Notes: a model not told the origin generated them from the sequence alone. A stretch of 64,000 nucleotides of DNA from Endomicrobium sp. (GCA_031262585.1 JAISHK010000001.1:153882-217881); one strand, 5' to 3'. Positions 47,341 to 57,204 are shown, counted from the first letter of the stretch. Numbers and translations are program-made.

Positions 47341-48897
47341 TTAATGTCTAAAATGACGCATACCAGTAGATATCATGGCAATATTTTTGTCATTTGCAAC
47401 TCTAATCGACTCATCATCTTTTATTGAGCCGCCAGGTTGTATTATTGCCGTAACACCTACCCTAAAAGCTTCTTCAATTACGTCAGGAAACGGGAAGAAA
47501 GCATCTGAAGCTAAAACCAGAGGAAATAATTTCTCGTCAAAATTGTGTTTAACTCTTTTCATTTTTTCCACAGCAATTTTTAAAGAATCAATACGACTCA
47601 TCTGACCTGCTCCAATTCCAACAGTTTGCCTTTCTCGTACAAGAACAACAGCATTTGATTTAACATATTTGGCAACTTTCCATGCAAAATCCAAAGCATC
47701 TTTTTCTCTTTGAAATGGCGAGCGCTTTGTCATAAGTTTTACTTCCGATAAAAGCTGATCATCTCTATCCTGAACAAGCATCCCATAAGATAACATCCTA
47801 TACTCTATAACATTTTTTTCTTTTTTATGCGATATATTTTGTTTTAAAAGTATAATATTCTTTTTCTTCATAAGTATGTTCATAGCTTCTTTTGAATAAC
47901 TAGGTGCTATAACACATTCCACAAAAATTTTATTTATTTCTAAAGCAACGGCTTCATCAACATCTTTATTAAATGCTAATATTCCTCCAAAAGCACTTAA
48001 AGGATCACAAGAAAACGCTTTTAAATATGCGTCTTTTACGTTTGAACCTTCTGCACAACCAGATGGATTATTATGTTTAACAATTGCACACATAGGATTA
48101 CCAAATTCACAAACCAAATTACATGCCGCTTCTAAATCAAGATAATTATTATAAGAAAGTCTCTTTCCATGTAATTGTTTTGCCGATACAATAATAGATT
48201 TATCTCGTTCTAATACAGTTGAATACAATGCAGCTTTTTGATGAGGATTTTCACCGTATCTTAAACATGAAAGTTTTTTAAGTGGTATTACACTTTGTGT
48301 AGGAAACTTCTCATAAGTCAAATAAGTTGAGATTAAAGAATCATAATAAGCTGTATGTCTAAAAGCCTTTGCCGACAAGGTTAACCTTAATTCTTGTGTA
48401 ATAGAATTATTTTTTAACTCTTTAATAATAACCTCGTAATCATCCAAATCACATACAACAATAACATCTTTATAATTTTTTGCTGCCGCTCTTAAAAGTG
48501 AAACGCCACCTACATCAATATTTTCTATAACATTCTGATCTATGTTTCTATTTTTAGGCTTTGGTATACCAACTGTAACTTCATCAAAAGGATACAAATT
48601 TACAACGACCATATCTATTGTCTTTATGTTGTGTTCTCGCAATTGCTTGAGATGCTTTTTGTTACTTCTAATTGCAAGAATTCCACCATAAATTTTTGGA
48701 CTCAACGTTTTAACTCTACCATCTAATATTTCTGGAAATTCTATAATTTCAGATACTTCCACATTTTCAATAAAATTTTCTTTCAAAGTCTTTGCTGTTC
48801 CTCCACTGGATATTATATCCCAACCTAAAAATTTTAATTCTTTTGCAAATTCCACGATCCCTATTTTATTTGATACGCTAAATAATGCTGTCGGCAT
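47341..48897 (-). CDS. purH: Bifunctional AICAR transformylase/IMP cyclohydrolase
   Basis: The 518-residue PurH has the MGS-like IMP cyclohydrolase domain (ISSGGTAKTLKE, GRVKTLSPKIYGGIL) and the AICAR transformylase domain (LRYGENPHQKAALY, IVKHNNPSGCAEG, SDAFFPFPD, IQPGGSIKDDESI). It carries out the last two steps to IMP. GAGGAGAAAATAGTATG gives a strong start. It is separate from the purC-S-L-Q operon 6 kb away, flanked by pseudogenes on both sides. Confidence 0.97.
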   Translation of the reverse strand: MPTALFSVSNKIGIVEFAKELKFLGWDIISSGGTAKTLKENFIENVEVSEIIEFPEILDGRVKTLSPKIYGGILAIRSNKKHLKQLREHNIKTIDMVVVNLYPFDEVTVGIPKPKNRNIDQNVIENIDVGGVSLLRAAAKNYKDVIVVCDLDDYEVIIKELKNNSITQELRLTLSAKAFRHTAYYDSLISTYLTYEKFPTQSVIPLKKLSCLRYGENPHQKAALYSTVLERDKSIIVSAKQLHGKRLSYNNYLDLEAACNLVCEFGNPMCAIVKHNNPSGCAEGSNVKDAYLKAFSCDPLSAFGGILAFNKDVDEAVALEINKIFVECVIAPSYSKEAMNILMKKKNIILLKQNISHKKEKNVIEYRMLSYGMLVQDRDDQLLSEVKLMTKRSPFQREKDALDFAWKVAKYVKSNAVVLVRERQTVGIGAGQMSRIDSLKIAVEKMKRVKHNFDEKLFPLVLASDAFFPFPDVIEEAFRVGVTAIIQPGGSIKDDESIRVANDKNIAMISTGMRHFRH

Positions 48898-48898
48898 A

Positions 48899-49098
48899 CT
48901 ATTTTCTCCTCAATACTCTTATATGTATATATTTTTTATAATCTCTAAATACTGCAGCTATCTCTTGCAAAGAAAAACCTTTTTTAAATAAAAATATCAT
49001 CATATTTTACTCTCTTTAGATAAATAATTAGCATAACTTTTTGAAAAATTTCTATTATCTGCATGACTTAATTTTTTCAATCTTTGAATAACTTCAAT
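48899..49098 (-). pseudogene. recX: Remnant of recX (RecA regulator)
   Basis: A minus-strand frame reads IEVIQRLKKLSHADNRNFSK then SYANYLSKESKI and stops; another frame then reads MMIFLFKKGFSLQEIAAVFR, DYKKY, ending 2 bases before the purH ATG. The order matches the middle and last three-helix repeats of RecX (V-I-x-R-L-x-x-L-G-Y-I-D-D-x-x-F-A-K-x-Y ... FL-x-x-KGFS-x-x-x-I-x-x-V). The glycine/isoleucine of the GYIDD motif has changed and the frame is broken. No intact recX seen. Confidence 0.5.
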
Positions 49099-49191
49099 AA
49101 TACATTTATATCACGTATTTTTTAATAAGTTTTTCTTTTAAAACTTTTCTGCTATAAGAGCGTTTAGATATTAGAAACAATACATATGTAA

Positions 49192-49332
49192 TTACTTTTT
49201 AATTTCATAAAAATATAAAGCATTTTTATAATCATTTTTAGAAATATCAATACCATGCTTATTCGCGAATTTAATAACACTCTTAGTAAAAACTACAAAA
49301 TCTTTGCCAAAATCAAAAAATAATTTAACCAC
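49192..49332 (-). pseudogene. Short GTG-started ORF after the DUF362 gene, probable fragment
   Basis: A 46-codon frame (VKLFFDFGKDFVVFTKS ... FANKHGIDISKNDYKNALYF) lies 49 bases downstream of the DUF362 gene with clean, gene-like codon use but no ribosome binding site. It resembles the C-terminal end of a longer protein whose 5' part is gone. Family not recognised. Confidence 0.35.
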
Positions 49333-49381
49333 ATATTTATTAAATTTTACTTTTTATATTATTTCAATTTTCATTTTATTG

Positions 49382-50428
49382 CTAATAACTTATTAATTCA
49401 TAGTTTCTGCTACCTAATCTTAAATTTTCTGCATATTCTAATTGAATTGTAGGATCTATTTCTGGATAAAGTTTCTTAAAAAAATCTTTGCCAAAAGCTT
49501 TATTTACTAAATCATAACTTGCTTGGTCAATCGCTACAGGATCAACACTAGCAATAATTCCTATATCTTTTATAAGAGGATTATTCTTTGACAAAGAAAA
49601 ACAATCGCAATATTTACTTATATAATTTAAAAAATTTATATACGAACTTTTTTTATTTTTTAAAACACCTACTGCATACTCAATTATTTTCTCCTGAACT
49701 GACCAAGAATTTTCATTCCAGTTTAAACCAAACACTTTAAATGCACAACTTACCAAACACTGACCACAACCCGCACATCTTTCTTTATCCATATTTATTT
49801 TTCTATCCAAAAGAAATAAAGCTTTTTGATAGCAATGTTTAACACACTCGCCACAACCAATACAAAACTTAGGGTTTAATGTAGGTTTTGAAGAATTATG
49901 CATAGCATATTTACCAGCCTTACTACCACAGCCCATACCTATATTTTTTAAAGCCCCACCAAAACCTGTTATTTCATGACCTTTAAAATGACTCATAAAT
50001 ATCAAACTATCAGCACTATATATTCCTTGAGCTACTGCAACTGTTTTAAAATGCTTTAAATCAACTTTCACCTCACTTTCCACATCTCCCCTTAGTCCAT
50101 CTGCAATAATCACAGGACATCCACATGCTTTAACCGTAAAACCATGCTTGTTCGCAATAAGAAGATGATGGTATGCATCAGATCTTCTACCCACATAAAC
50201 TGTACTAGCATCAGTCAAAAAAGGGTAAGCAGCTTTCTCATTAACAATTTTTACAACAGAAGAAACATATCCAGGTCTAATATATCCCTCATTACCTTCT
50301 TCGCCAAAATGTATTTTTATTGCCAAAAAATTTCTAGCTTTAACATGATCAAAGATTTTAGTAGTTTTCAAAAAATCATATAATTTATCTTTCTTATTCC
50401 AAGGGAGAAAATACACTTTTTCTACCAT
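49382..50428 (-). CDS. DUF362 protein with two 4Fe-4S clusters
   Basis: The 348-residue protein has an N-terminal DUF362 domain (VYFLPWNKK ... IKIHFGEEGNEGYIRPGYV, HFKGHEITGFGGALKNIGMG) with a bacterial ferredoxin insert: CIGCGECVKHC and CAGCGQCLVSC near 192-232. DUF362 proteins are common in strict anaerobes; the redox partner and reaction are unknown. TTGAGGAGTTTCTAATG is a strong start. Confidence 0.88.
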   Translation of the reverse strand: MVEKVYFLPWNKKDKLYDFLKTTKIFDHVKARNFLAIKIHFGEEGNEGYIRPGYVSSVVKIVNEKAAYPFLTDASTVYVGRRSDAYHHLLIANKHGFTVKACGCPVIIADGLRGDVESEVKVDLKHFKTVAVAQGIYSADSLIFMSHFKGHEITGFGGALKNIGMGCGSKAGKYAMHNSSKPTLNPKFCIGCGECVKHCYQKALFLLDRKINMDKERCAGCGQCLVSCAFKVFGLNWNENSWSVQEKIIEYAVGVLKNKKSSYINFLNYISKYCDCFSLSKNNPLIKDIGIIASVDPVAIDQASYDLVNKAFGKDFFKKLYPEIDPTIQLEYAENLRLGSRNYELISY

Positions 50429-50462
50429 TAGAAACTCCTCAATAACATTTTATTAATACAAT

Positions 50463-51179
50463 TTATTTTCCATATTTACGAAGCTGTTTTAATGTAATTT
50501 CAAAATCTTTAGGCAAAGGTGCTGTAAAGTTTTGTTCGTTACCTCTTTCAGTCAATATCAAAGTTAAAAAAGCAATATGAATCGTAAGTCTCGTAATAAG
50601 AGGTTTCTCAGCTTCTCCGTTTTTTATCTTATACTTACGTTTAAAAGATGATAGGAATATAGGTTCAGAAGTACCATATTTATTATCTATTGCAAGAGGA
50701 TGTCCTAAACTCCACAAATGTATTCTTATCTGATGCTTTCTTCTTGTAACTGGACAAACTTGAATCAAAGTGTAACTTTTAAAACGCTCTAATACTTTAA
50801 AATTAGTTACTGATTCTTTACCTGTTATGTCAATAGAAGCAGCCTTACCAGAAACCAAAATAGGCTTATTTACAGTTCCTTCATCCTCCTCTAAAACGCC
50901 AGACACTAAAGCAATATACTTCCTACAAGCTTGCAAATTTTCAAACTGCATTCTTATGTTTCTGTGCGATTGAAGACTTTTTGCAATTACCAAAATACCG
51001 GTTACATCTTTATCAGTTTTGTGAACTGCCCACACTTTCTGATTTAATTGCCTTTCCAGTATTCCTACTATAGTTTCTTTTTCATTGGTATGTTGATCTG
51101 GGATAACAAGCAGTCCAGCAGGTTTATTTACAATTACAATATTTGTATCTTGATATAATATTTTTACTTCTTGGTTCAT
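50463..51179 (-). CDS. RluA-family RNA pseudouridine synthase
   Basis: The 238-residue protein has the RluA-type catalytic core: VNKPAGLLVIPD near 18-29, then AVHKTDKDVTGILVIAKS near 51-68 with the catalytic Asp in the HRLDxxTSG-equivalent loop (HKTDKDVTG), and RKHQIRIHLWSLGHPLAID. In the usual motif Arg-Leu precede Asp; here they are Lys-Thr, a deviation worth noting. It has no S4 domain. Target uridine unknown. It lies upstream of the DUF362 gene on the same strand. Confidence 0.88.
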   Translation of the reverse strand: MNQEVKILYQDTNIVIVNKPAGLLVIPDQHTNEKETIVGILERQLNQKVWAVHKTDKDVTGILVIAKSLQSHRNIRMQFENLQACRKYIALVSGVLEEDEGTVNKPILVSGKAASIDITGKESVTNFKVLERFKSYTLIQVCPVTRRKHQIRIHLWSLGHPLAIDNKYGTSEPIFLSSFKRKYKIKNGEAEKPLITRLTIHIAFLTLILTERGNEQNFTAPLPKDFEITLKQLRKYGK

Positions 51180-51645
51180 AATTACCTATGCACATTTACG
51201 TAGTATTTGGCTAATAAAATATACACAATCATGCTAACATTATACCTAATATAATAAACTTATGGCAAAATATCTCTATAAAATTTATTTAACTTGTATT
51301 TTTATATTTTGCACTATTAGTAAATTAATAGTAAATTAACAATAGTTAAATAAAAATATTTATAGATTTAGTGAACTAGTCATCTTATAAGCAAAGAACT
51401 AAACATTGATTTTAGAAATAGTCATTTCAATTTTTGAATAATATAACGAAAGCAAATTTTCAAATTTTATGATAAAAGTAGTTAAAATATGTTGGTTACT
51501 GGCTAAATAAAATGTATAATTTATTCATACTATTTATAAATAGAAAGACTATCATAGAAAAATTTATAAATACTATTTGCAGTGTAGTATAATATAATAA
51601 AATAAATATTTGCAGACATTTACTATTAAATTAAAAAGGTTTAAA
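51180..51645. other. Divergent spacer upstream of queC
   Basis: About 460 bases between a minus-strand gene and queC on plus. A TATAAT box near 51588 is a possible queC promoter element. I looked for a preQ1 riboswitch before queC and saw no match to its hairpin/pseudoknot. Nothing else recognised. Confidence 0.35.
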
Positions 51646-52302
51646 ATGAAACTAGCCAGAAAAGCAATAATTTTATTTTCAGGAGGATTAGATTCCACAA
51701 CAGTTTTATATTATGCATTATCTAAAGGGTATAAGTGTAAATGTTTAATGTTTTATTATGGACAAAAACATAAAAAAGAAATTAGAACAGCTATTAAAAT
51801 TGCAAAAGCAGTTAATGTGGAATATTCTATTATAAAAATAAATTTGGCTTGGTCCAATGATGTTTTAACAAACAAAAATAAAAAAATACCAATTCACAAA
51901 ACTCTGCCCAAAACAGTCCCACCTACTTATGTACCAGGAAGGAATACTTTGTTCTTATCTTATGCTTTATCTTATGCACAGTCTACAAATGCACATGTAA
52001 TTTTCATAGGTGCCAACGCTATAGATTTTTCAAATTATCCAGACTGTACACCTAAATTTATAAAAGCATATAATAATGTTTTAAAAGCTCTTAAAACAAA
52101 AATAATCGTTCAAGCTCCACTTTTGAAATTAAATAAAGCACAAATAATAAAACTAGGATTAAAATTAAACGTTCCTTACAAAAACACATGGACATGTTAT
52201 AATGGTTATAAAAAGCCTTGCATGATATGCGATTCATGCAAACTTAGAATAAAAGGATTCAAAAAGGCAGGTCTAAATGATCCCATCCTTACGCAACATT
52301 AA
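51646..52302 (+). CDS. queC: 7-cyano-7-deazaguanine synthase
   Basis: About 218 residues. The PP-loop FSGGLDSTT is near 11-19, with LMFYYGQKHKKE, PGRNTLFLSYA and the zinc cysteines near the C-terminus (TCYNGYKKPCMICDSC). It converts CDG to preQ0 in queuosine synthesis. The frame opens upstream at a TTG, but AAAAAGGTTTAAAATG supports this ATG. It overlaps queE by 26 bases. Confidence 0.95.
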   Translation: MKLARKAIILFSGGLDSTTVLYYALSKGYKCKCLMFYYGQKHKKEIRTAIKIAKAVNVEYSIIKINLAWSNDVLTNKNKKIPIHKTLPKTVPPTYVPGRNTLFLSYALSYAQSTNAHVIFIGANAIDFSNYPDCTPKFIKAYNNVLKALKTKIIVQAPLLKLNKAQIIKLGLKLNVPYKNTWTCYNGYKKPCMICDSCKLRIKGFKKAGLNDPILTQH

Positions 52303-53047
52303 AGCACCTATCTATGATATTTTCTTTTCATTCCAGGGCGAAGCTCTATATACAGGTCTTCCTCAGATATTTATTCGTTTTGCAGGGTGTAATCTAAAAT
52401 GCAATTATTGTGACACATTGTATTCAACTATAATATCTAAGAAAGCAAAATATTTAACATGTAATAGAATTTTAAATAAGGTGATTTTTCTATATACAAA
52501 AAATAAAGAAAAATTTACTGAAGTTTTTGTAGAAACTTTTACTAAAAACCTCTCAACAAGAAAACCTTCTATTAGCATAACAGGTGGCGAACCTCTATTA
52601 CATACGGATTTTTTAGAAGTATTACTTCCTAAACTAAAGGAAATAGGATTTAGGATTTACCTTGAAACTAACGGAACAATGCCTAACAATTTAATTAAAA
52701 TTATAAAGTTTTGCGACATAATTTCTATAGATTTTAAATTTAAGTCAGAATGCGGAAATAGTTTTTGGAAAGAACATAAAAAATTTTTAGAAATCGCTCT
52801 AAGTAATTCTAAAAGCGAAACTTTTGTTAAAAATGTTTTAACTAAAAATACAAACATTTTAGAAATAAAAAAATCTGCAAAACTTATAAAGAGTATTTCA
52901 GATAAAATTTCCCTTATTTTACAACCTTCCATTAATAAAAATAGTCCTGCCATACAAAACCTTTACAAATTTTATAATGTAGCAAAAAAAATAATTCCAA
53001 ACGTACATCTTATGGTACAAATGCATAAAATTTATAAAGTAAAATAA
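52277..53047 (+). CDS. queE: 7-carboxy-7-deazaguanine synthase (radical SAM)
   Basis: The 256-residue protein has SFQGEALYTGLPQIFIRFAG, the radical-SAM cysteines in CNLKCNYCD (near 38-46) and SITGGEPLLHTDFLEVLLPK. It makes CDG from 6-carboxytetrahydropterin, the substrate of QueC. Its start lies inside queC, so the two steps are coupled. queD and tgt are not in the window. An insert after the cluster makes it longer than minimal QueE. Confidence 0.94.
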   Translation: MIPSLRNIKAPIYDIFFSFQGEALYTGLPQIFIRFAGCNLKCNYCDTLYSTIISKKAKYLTCNRILNKVIFLYTKNKEKFTEVFVETFTKNLSTRKPSISITGGEPLLHTDFLEVLLPKLKEIGFRIYLETNGTMPNNLIKIIKFCDIISIDFKFKSECGNSFWKEHKKFLEIALSNSKSETFVKNVLTKNTNILEIKKSAKLIKSISDKISLILQPSINKNSPAIQNLYKFYNVAKKIIPNVHLMVQMHKIYKVK

Positions 53048-53059
53048 TATTTATCTAAC

Positions 53060-55471
53060 TTAAGATAAAGTTTTAATCTCAGATTCTGCAGTTTTTTTGC
53101 ATTTTAAATCATATTTTTTGGCAAGATTATAATTTTCAATAGCTTTTTCTTTTTCGCCACGCTTTTTGTAGATATTTGCAATTCCAATATATCCTGCACC
53201 CATGTTTTTATTTAATTCCACAGTTTTTATAAAATCTGCAAGTGCTAAATCTTCCTTGTTTTGCAGAAAATAAATTTCTGCTCTTTTAAAATAAGCTATA
53301 GATGACGAAGGTAAAAGCTCAATCATTTTATTTAAATCATCTAGAGCTTTATCATTATTATTTAACTTTTTGTATATGTCCGCTCTTAACAAATACGCTT
53401 TAACGCAATTTAAATCATAGGATATTATTTTAGATAAGTCTTCCAGTGCAGTTTCATATTTTTTATTTCTATAGTTTATATTTGCTCTATCAAAAATTGA
53501 ATCAATGTCAACTCCTAAAACATTACTCAACATTTGTTTGTTTGTCGCATTTTGTGTATTTTCTTTAACAGAAGGAACTATCTTTGCAGTGAATTGTTGA
53601 ACGTCTGCCGGTGTATCTGCAACTACCGATGTTGTTCCTTGTGATTGCATACCGGTATTTTTCTCAATAGGGACATCTATTAACGGATTTAGCTTCATAG
53701 CTTTTGCAAAATCTTTTTCAGCATTATTTAACTTGTTCAACTTTTGATATATATATCCACGTTGTTTATAAAGATCTGCATTTTTTTCTTCCAGCTCTAT
53801 CGCCTTAGAAAAATCTTTAACAGCTTGATTATATTTTTCATATTTTACAAGAAATTGTGCTCTTTCAACCAAAATTTCTGAAGTTGATTTTAGCTTCAAA
53901 ACCTTTTCATAATCTTTATTTGCATAATTAAAAAGATTTTTCATATCATAACTTCTTGCTCTTAATAAATAATATTCCCAATTACTTTTATCATTATCTA
54001 TTACTTTTGATATATCTTTTATACTGTTATCAATATCGCTAACTGAAAATTCAGCTTGAGCTCTATAATAATAAACATCATTATCTTGGACCCCAAGTTC
54101 TAGACTTTTTGTTAAATACTTAATTGCATCTATAAAATTACCCATTTTAAAATTGCATATTCCAAGATATCTATAAACTTCGTTTTCATCTGTTTTAAAA
54201 TAAATTGCTTTTTCCATATCCATGCAACATTGCATATATTTTTGAAGATTATAGTAAAGTACACCTCTAAAATACCATACACTAGCATTATCAGACTTCA
54301 ATTCTATAACTTTATTCACATCTTCTAACGCTTTTTGAAATTCTTGTTTTAACATATAATGTTCAGCTCTTACAACATAACTCTTAGCATTATTAGGTTC
54401 AATGCTTATAGCTTTATTTACATCCTTGAAGAAATTATCTTCCTGCTTCAAAAGTTCATAACAAATAGCACGCTTTTGTAGTGCCTCAATGTTTGATGAA
54501 TCAATATTAAGTATTTGGACACATATTTCTAAAGCCTTATTAATTTCATTATTTAAAATATAAAGAGATGCAATTTCTATTAAAACAAAAATATTCTTTG
54601 ATTCTGTAAGTTCAATAGCTTTTCTGTAATCTGCTTCAGCATTGACATAGTCTTTTTTATCTATATACAGTTTTGCCCTTATAATATAATAATTAAAATT
54701 TTTAGGTTGAGTATTCACTGCTTTATTTGCCTCTTCTAAAGTCGTAACTTTAGAATAATCTTCTTTCTCGTTTATTTTTTCAGATTCTAAACAAGGTTTT
54801 TCTAAAGCTGTATCTTTTTGAAAGGTTTCGCATTGCGAATTCATTGTTTTTGTATTTATAAGAACTTCACTATTACTTTCAACCTGTTGCAACATAACTT
54901 TTTTTTCTTTTTTATTTTCACTTATAGAATTTGATAAATTATCATCATTTTTTTGTGAAATTTTACCTAAAATTTCTTTATTGGATGAAACAGTTGCATT
55001 AATCAAACCAGACTGTTTTTTAATATTTTCAGAAGAACTATTTTGTCTTGCTTTTTTTAACATAGCATCAATATTATCAAGCTTTGTTTTTAAATTGCTT
55101 AACAATTCATTTCTGCTAAAATTTGAGGATATAGAGGATATATTTGTTTTTGAGTCTTCCTTCTGATTCTTATTTAATTGCTTCTCTTCTATATTTGATA
55201 CCATAGCTTGAGAAGAAATATCATTTATATTACCTTCACTAGATTTAGTACTACTTGATAAAAATTCTGAAGAATTTTTCTGGAAGTTATGTTCTTGTTG
55301 CAGTATACTATCACTTGATGATTGCGTTTTCTCTTCAAGTTCAAAAAGTTCTTTTTTTAATTCACTAATTTGTTTATTTAATTCTTTAACTTCATCCTTT
55401 GTACTGTTGATTTTTGCACTTTCTTCGAGATCATTAGATTCATTTGCACTTTTCATATCTTTATCAGCCAT
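53060..55471 (-). CDS. Large TPR-repeat protein with coiled-coil N-terminus
   Basis: The 803-residue protein has an acidic coiled coil at about 20-55, a Ser/Lys/Asn-rich low-complexity region to about 235, and then around 13-14 tetratricopeptide repeats in two blocks (about 240-610 and 665-800), each in the pattern of YYLRARSYDMKNLFNYANKDY and AYFKRAEIYFLQNKEDLALA. Between the blocks is a Gln/Thr-rich linker. No signal peptide or catalytic domain is seen, so it is probably a cytoplasmic scaffold. It converges with queE. Confidence 0.8.
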   Translation of the reverse strand: MADKDMKSANESNDLEESAKINSTKDEVKELNKQISELKKELFELEEKTQSSSDSILQQEHNFQKNSSEFLSSSTKSSEGNINDISSQAMVSNIEEKQLNKNQKEDSKTNISSISSNFSRNELLSNLKTKLDNIDAMLKKARQNSSSENIKKQSGLINATVSSNKEILGKISQKNDDNLSNSISENKKEKKVMLQQVESNSEVLINTKTMNSQCETFQKDTALEKPCLESEKINEKEDYSKVTTLEEANKAVNTQPKNFNYYIIRAKLYIDKKDYVNAEADYRKAIELTESKNIFVLIEIASLYILNNEINKALEICVQILNIDSSNIEALQKRAICYELLKQEDNFFKDVNKAISIEPNNAKSYVVRAEHYMLKQEFQKALEDVNKVIELKSDNASVWYFRGVLYYNLQKYMQCCMDMEKAIYFKTDENEVYRYLGICNFKMGNFIDAIKYLTKSLELGVQDNDVYYYRAQAEFSVSDIDNSIKDISKVIDNDKSNWEYYLLRARSYDMKNLFNYANKDYEKVLKLKSTSEILVERAQFLVKYEKYNQAVKDFSKAIELEEKNADLYKQRGYIYQKLNKLNNAEKDFAKAMKLNPLIDVPIEKNTGMQSQGTTSVVADTPADVQQFTAKIVPSVKENTQNATNKQMLSNVLGVDIDSIFDRANINYRNKKYETALEDLSKIISYDLNCVKAYLLRADIYKKLNNNDKALDDLNKMIELLPSSSIAYFKRAEIYFLQNKEDLALADFIKTVELNKNMGAGYIGIANIYKKRGEKEKAIENYNLAKKYDLKCKKTAESEIKTLS

Positions 55472-55492
55472 AAAATTTTCCTATTAAAAATT

Positions 55493-55804
55493 TTATATAC
55501 TTTTGTTTTTACTTTTCTTTTTGAATCTCGTGCCTACAATAAGTCCAAAAAACATTCCTATCTGTATTGCAAAAATAATGTTAAAAGAAATTATTATACC
55601 AACAACAGCTCCTACCCCACCTCCTATAAGAAGACCTTCTATGTCATACGTACGTTCAATTTTTTCACTTTTCTCAATTTTATCTAAATCAACCTCTTCG
55701 TTCTTGCTACTTGTTTCTTGTTCCTTGTCCGTAATTTGGGATTGTGATAATTGAACATCGTCCCGTTCTTGCAGCATTTCTAAAATCCTTTTACTTTTGT
55801 TCAC
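55493..55804 (-). CDS. Small membrane protein with glycine-rich hydrophobic segment
   Basis: The 103-residue protein has a charged, Glu/Lys/Gln-rich N-terminal half and a C-terminal pair of hydrophobic segments with glycine spacing (GLLIGGGVGAVVGIIISFN, then FAIQIGMFFGLIVGTRF), ending in a basic tail. The glycine-zipper pattern suggests membrane insertion and packing. It is 21 bases upstream of the large TPR gene and probably co-transcribed. No family named. Confidence 0.65.
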   Translation of the reverse strand: MNKSKRILEMLQERDDVQLSQSQITDKEQETSSKNEEVDLDKIEKSEKIERTYDIEGLLIGGGVGAVVGIIISFNIIFAIQIGMFFGLIVGTRFKKKSKNKSI

Positions 55805-55839
55805 AATTAGATAGTTAACAAAAGTTATTGAAATTTAGC

Positions 55840-57204
55840 TCAAGATATCCACTTTTTTAATATTTCAAGTATAATTTCCATTGAAGCAGAAGGATTCTCA
55901 ATTTGAATTTCTTCTATCTTATTTTTTGCATCTTGTATCCACTTTCCAGCTGGTTTATTAAATATTTTCATTAGTCTTTTCCCTGAAATTAACCCAGATT
56001 TAATATATAGCATATTTTTTAATTTTAAATACTCTACTCTATTTACCAATTCAATAAGTTTTCTAATATTATCATCATTTTCTATATAATAAGCCCAAAA
56101 AAGTTCTTTTATTAAAGCAAATTCATTATTACAGTCTTTAACAAATCTACGAACTGCTATATCCGTCCAATCTTTAGAATACATTCTAATATATATGCTA
56201 TTTCGCATTATCAACAATACTTTTTGTATAAATTCTTTTGAATATTTAAGTCTTTTTAAAATAATTTCAATTTTATTAAATCCGTTAGTAACATTTTCAC
56301 TAAAATAATTTTCATTGTTACACGCTTCGTATTCCACTATGCCATAAAGCAAACCTGCTATTCTCAAAATTATATCGTTTTTTACTTTATCTACTGCGTT
56401 TAAACCGCTAGTAAACAAATTATTTAGAGGTTCTTTAAAATTTTTTAATTCTACAACTTCTGGAAGAATTTCCGACAATAAATTAATATCATCTAACATC
56501 ATAAATGCTTTTGAAGGATTATGCTCAACTAATATTTTATTTATTTCATCTCTTATTCGCTCTATTGAAACAATTCGTAATCGTGCTACAGATGCTTTCA
56601 TCGCAATATAAGTACTATGTTCAATATTAAAACCAAATTGCAGGCTTTGGCGTACAGCGCGTAAGATTCTCAAAGGATCTTGCTTAAATATTACTTTGGC
56701 ATTAAAAGGGTCCGTTACTCTTATTATCTTATTTTTAATATCATTAAGACCATATGATGTAAGATCTAAAATCCGCATATCGCTTAGCCTTAAAAACAAA
56801 GCATTTATAGTAAAATCCCGTCTTAACGCATCTTGTTCTAAAGAGCCTATCTTTGTATATGGATTTCTTGAATTTAAATCATAATATTCCTTTCTTGGCA
56901 TTATAAATTCTACTTCTGCATTATCTATAAATAGTTTAGCTGTACCAAATCTTTCAAATACAACCGGTTCACTAAGATTATATTTACTCGCCAAAATTCT
57001 AGAAAAGTTTATACCTGCCAATCGTCCATCTTTATTATTAGCTTTTAAGTGAATCATAATGTCCAAATCTTTAGACTCTCTTTTAATAAACAAATCTCTT
57101 ACGAAGCCACCAACAATATAAGCATCAAAGTTATTTTCTTTAGCCGTAACAGAAATTTTATTAATAATTGAAATATATTTTTGTGGCATAACCATATTTC
57201 TCAT
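55840..57204 (-). CDS. CCA-adding enzyme / poly(A) polymerase family nucleotidyltransferase
   Basis: About 454 residues of the class II nucleotidyltransferase family. The head motif YIVGGFVRDL and catalytic DLDIMIH near the N-terminus are followed by RRDFTINALFL, the RILRAVRQSLQFGF neck and a C-terminal body. It may add CCA to tRNAs; none of the tRNAs here encodes CCA. The frame opens at a TTG (57246), but that adds an implausible hydrophobic stretch, so I place the start at one of the ATGs near 57204; the start is uncertain. Confidence 0.88.
   Translation of the reverse strand: MRNMVMPQKYISIINKISVTAKENNFDAYIVGGFVRDLFIKRESKDLDIMIHLKANNKDGRLAGINFSRILASKYNLSEPVVFERFGTAKLFIDNAEVEFIMPRKEYYDLNSRNPYTKIGSLEQDALRRDFTINALFLRLSDMRILDLTSYGLNDIKNKIIRVTDPFNAKVIFKQDPLRILRAVRQSLQFGFNIEHSTYIAMKASVARLRIVSIERIRDEINKILVEHNPSKAFMMLDDINLLSEILPEVVELKNFKEPLNNLFTSGLNAVDKVKNDIILRIAGLLYGIVEYEACNNENYFSENVTNGFNKIEIILKRLKYSKEFIQKVLLIMRNSIYIRMYSKDWTDIAVRRFVKDCNNEFALIKELFWAYYIENDDNIRKLIELVNRVEYLKLKNMLYIKSGLISGKRLMKIFNKPAGKWIQDAKNKIEEIQIENPSASMEIILEILKKWIS

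Larger units (their letters stand above)
48898..49381. other. Spacer with recX remnant and a short ORF
   Basis: Holds the recX-like remnant (48899-49098) and a GTG-started short frame (49192-49332), both listed; nothing else seen. Confidence 0.45.

Noticed and set aside
51180..51645. Possible preQ1 riboswitch before queC
   Set aside because: No matching hairpin with the conserved A-rich tail or C-rich loop could be found by eye.
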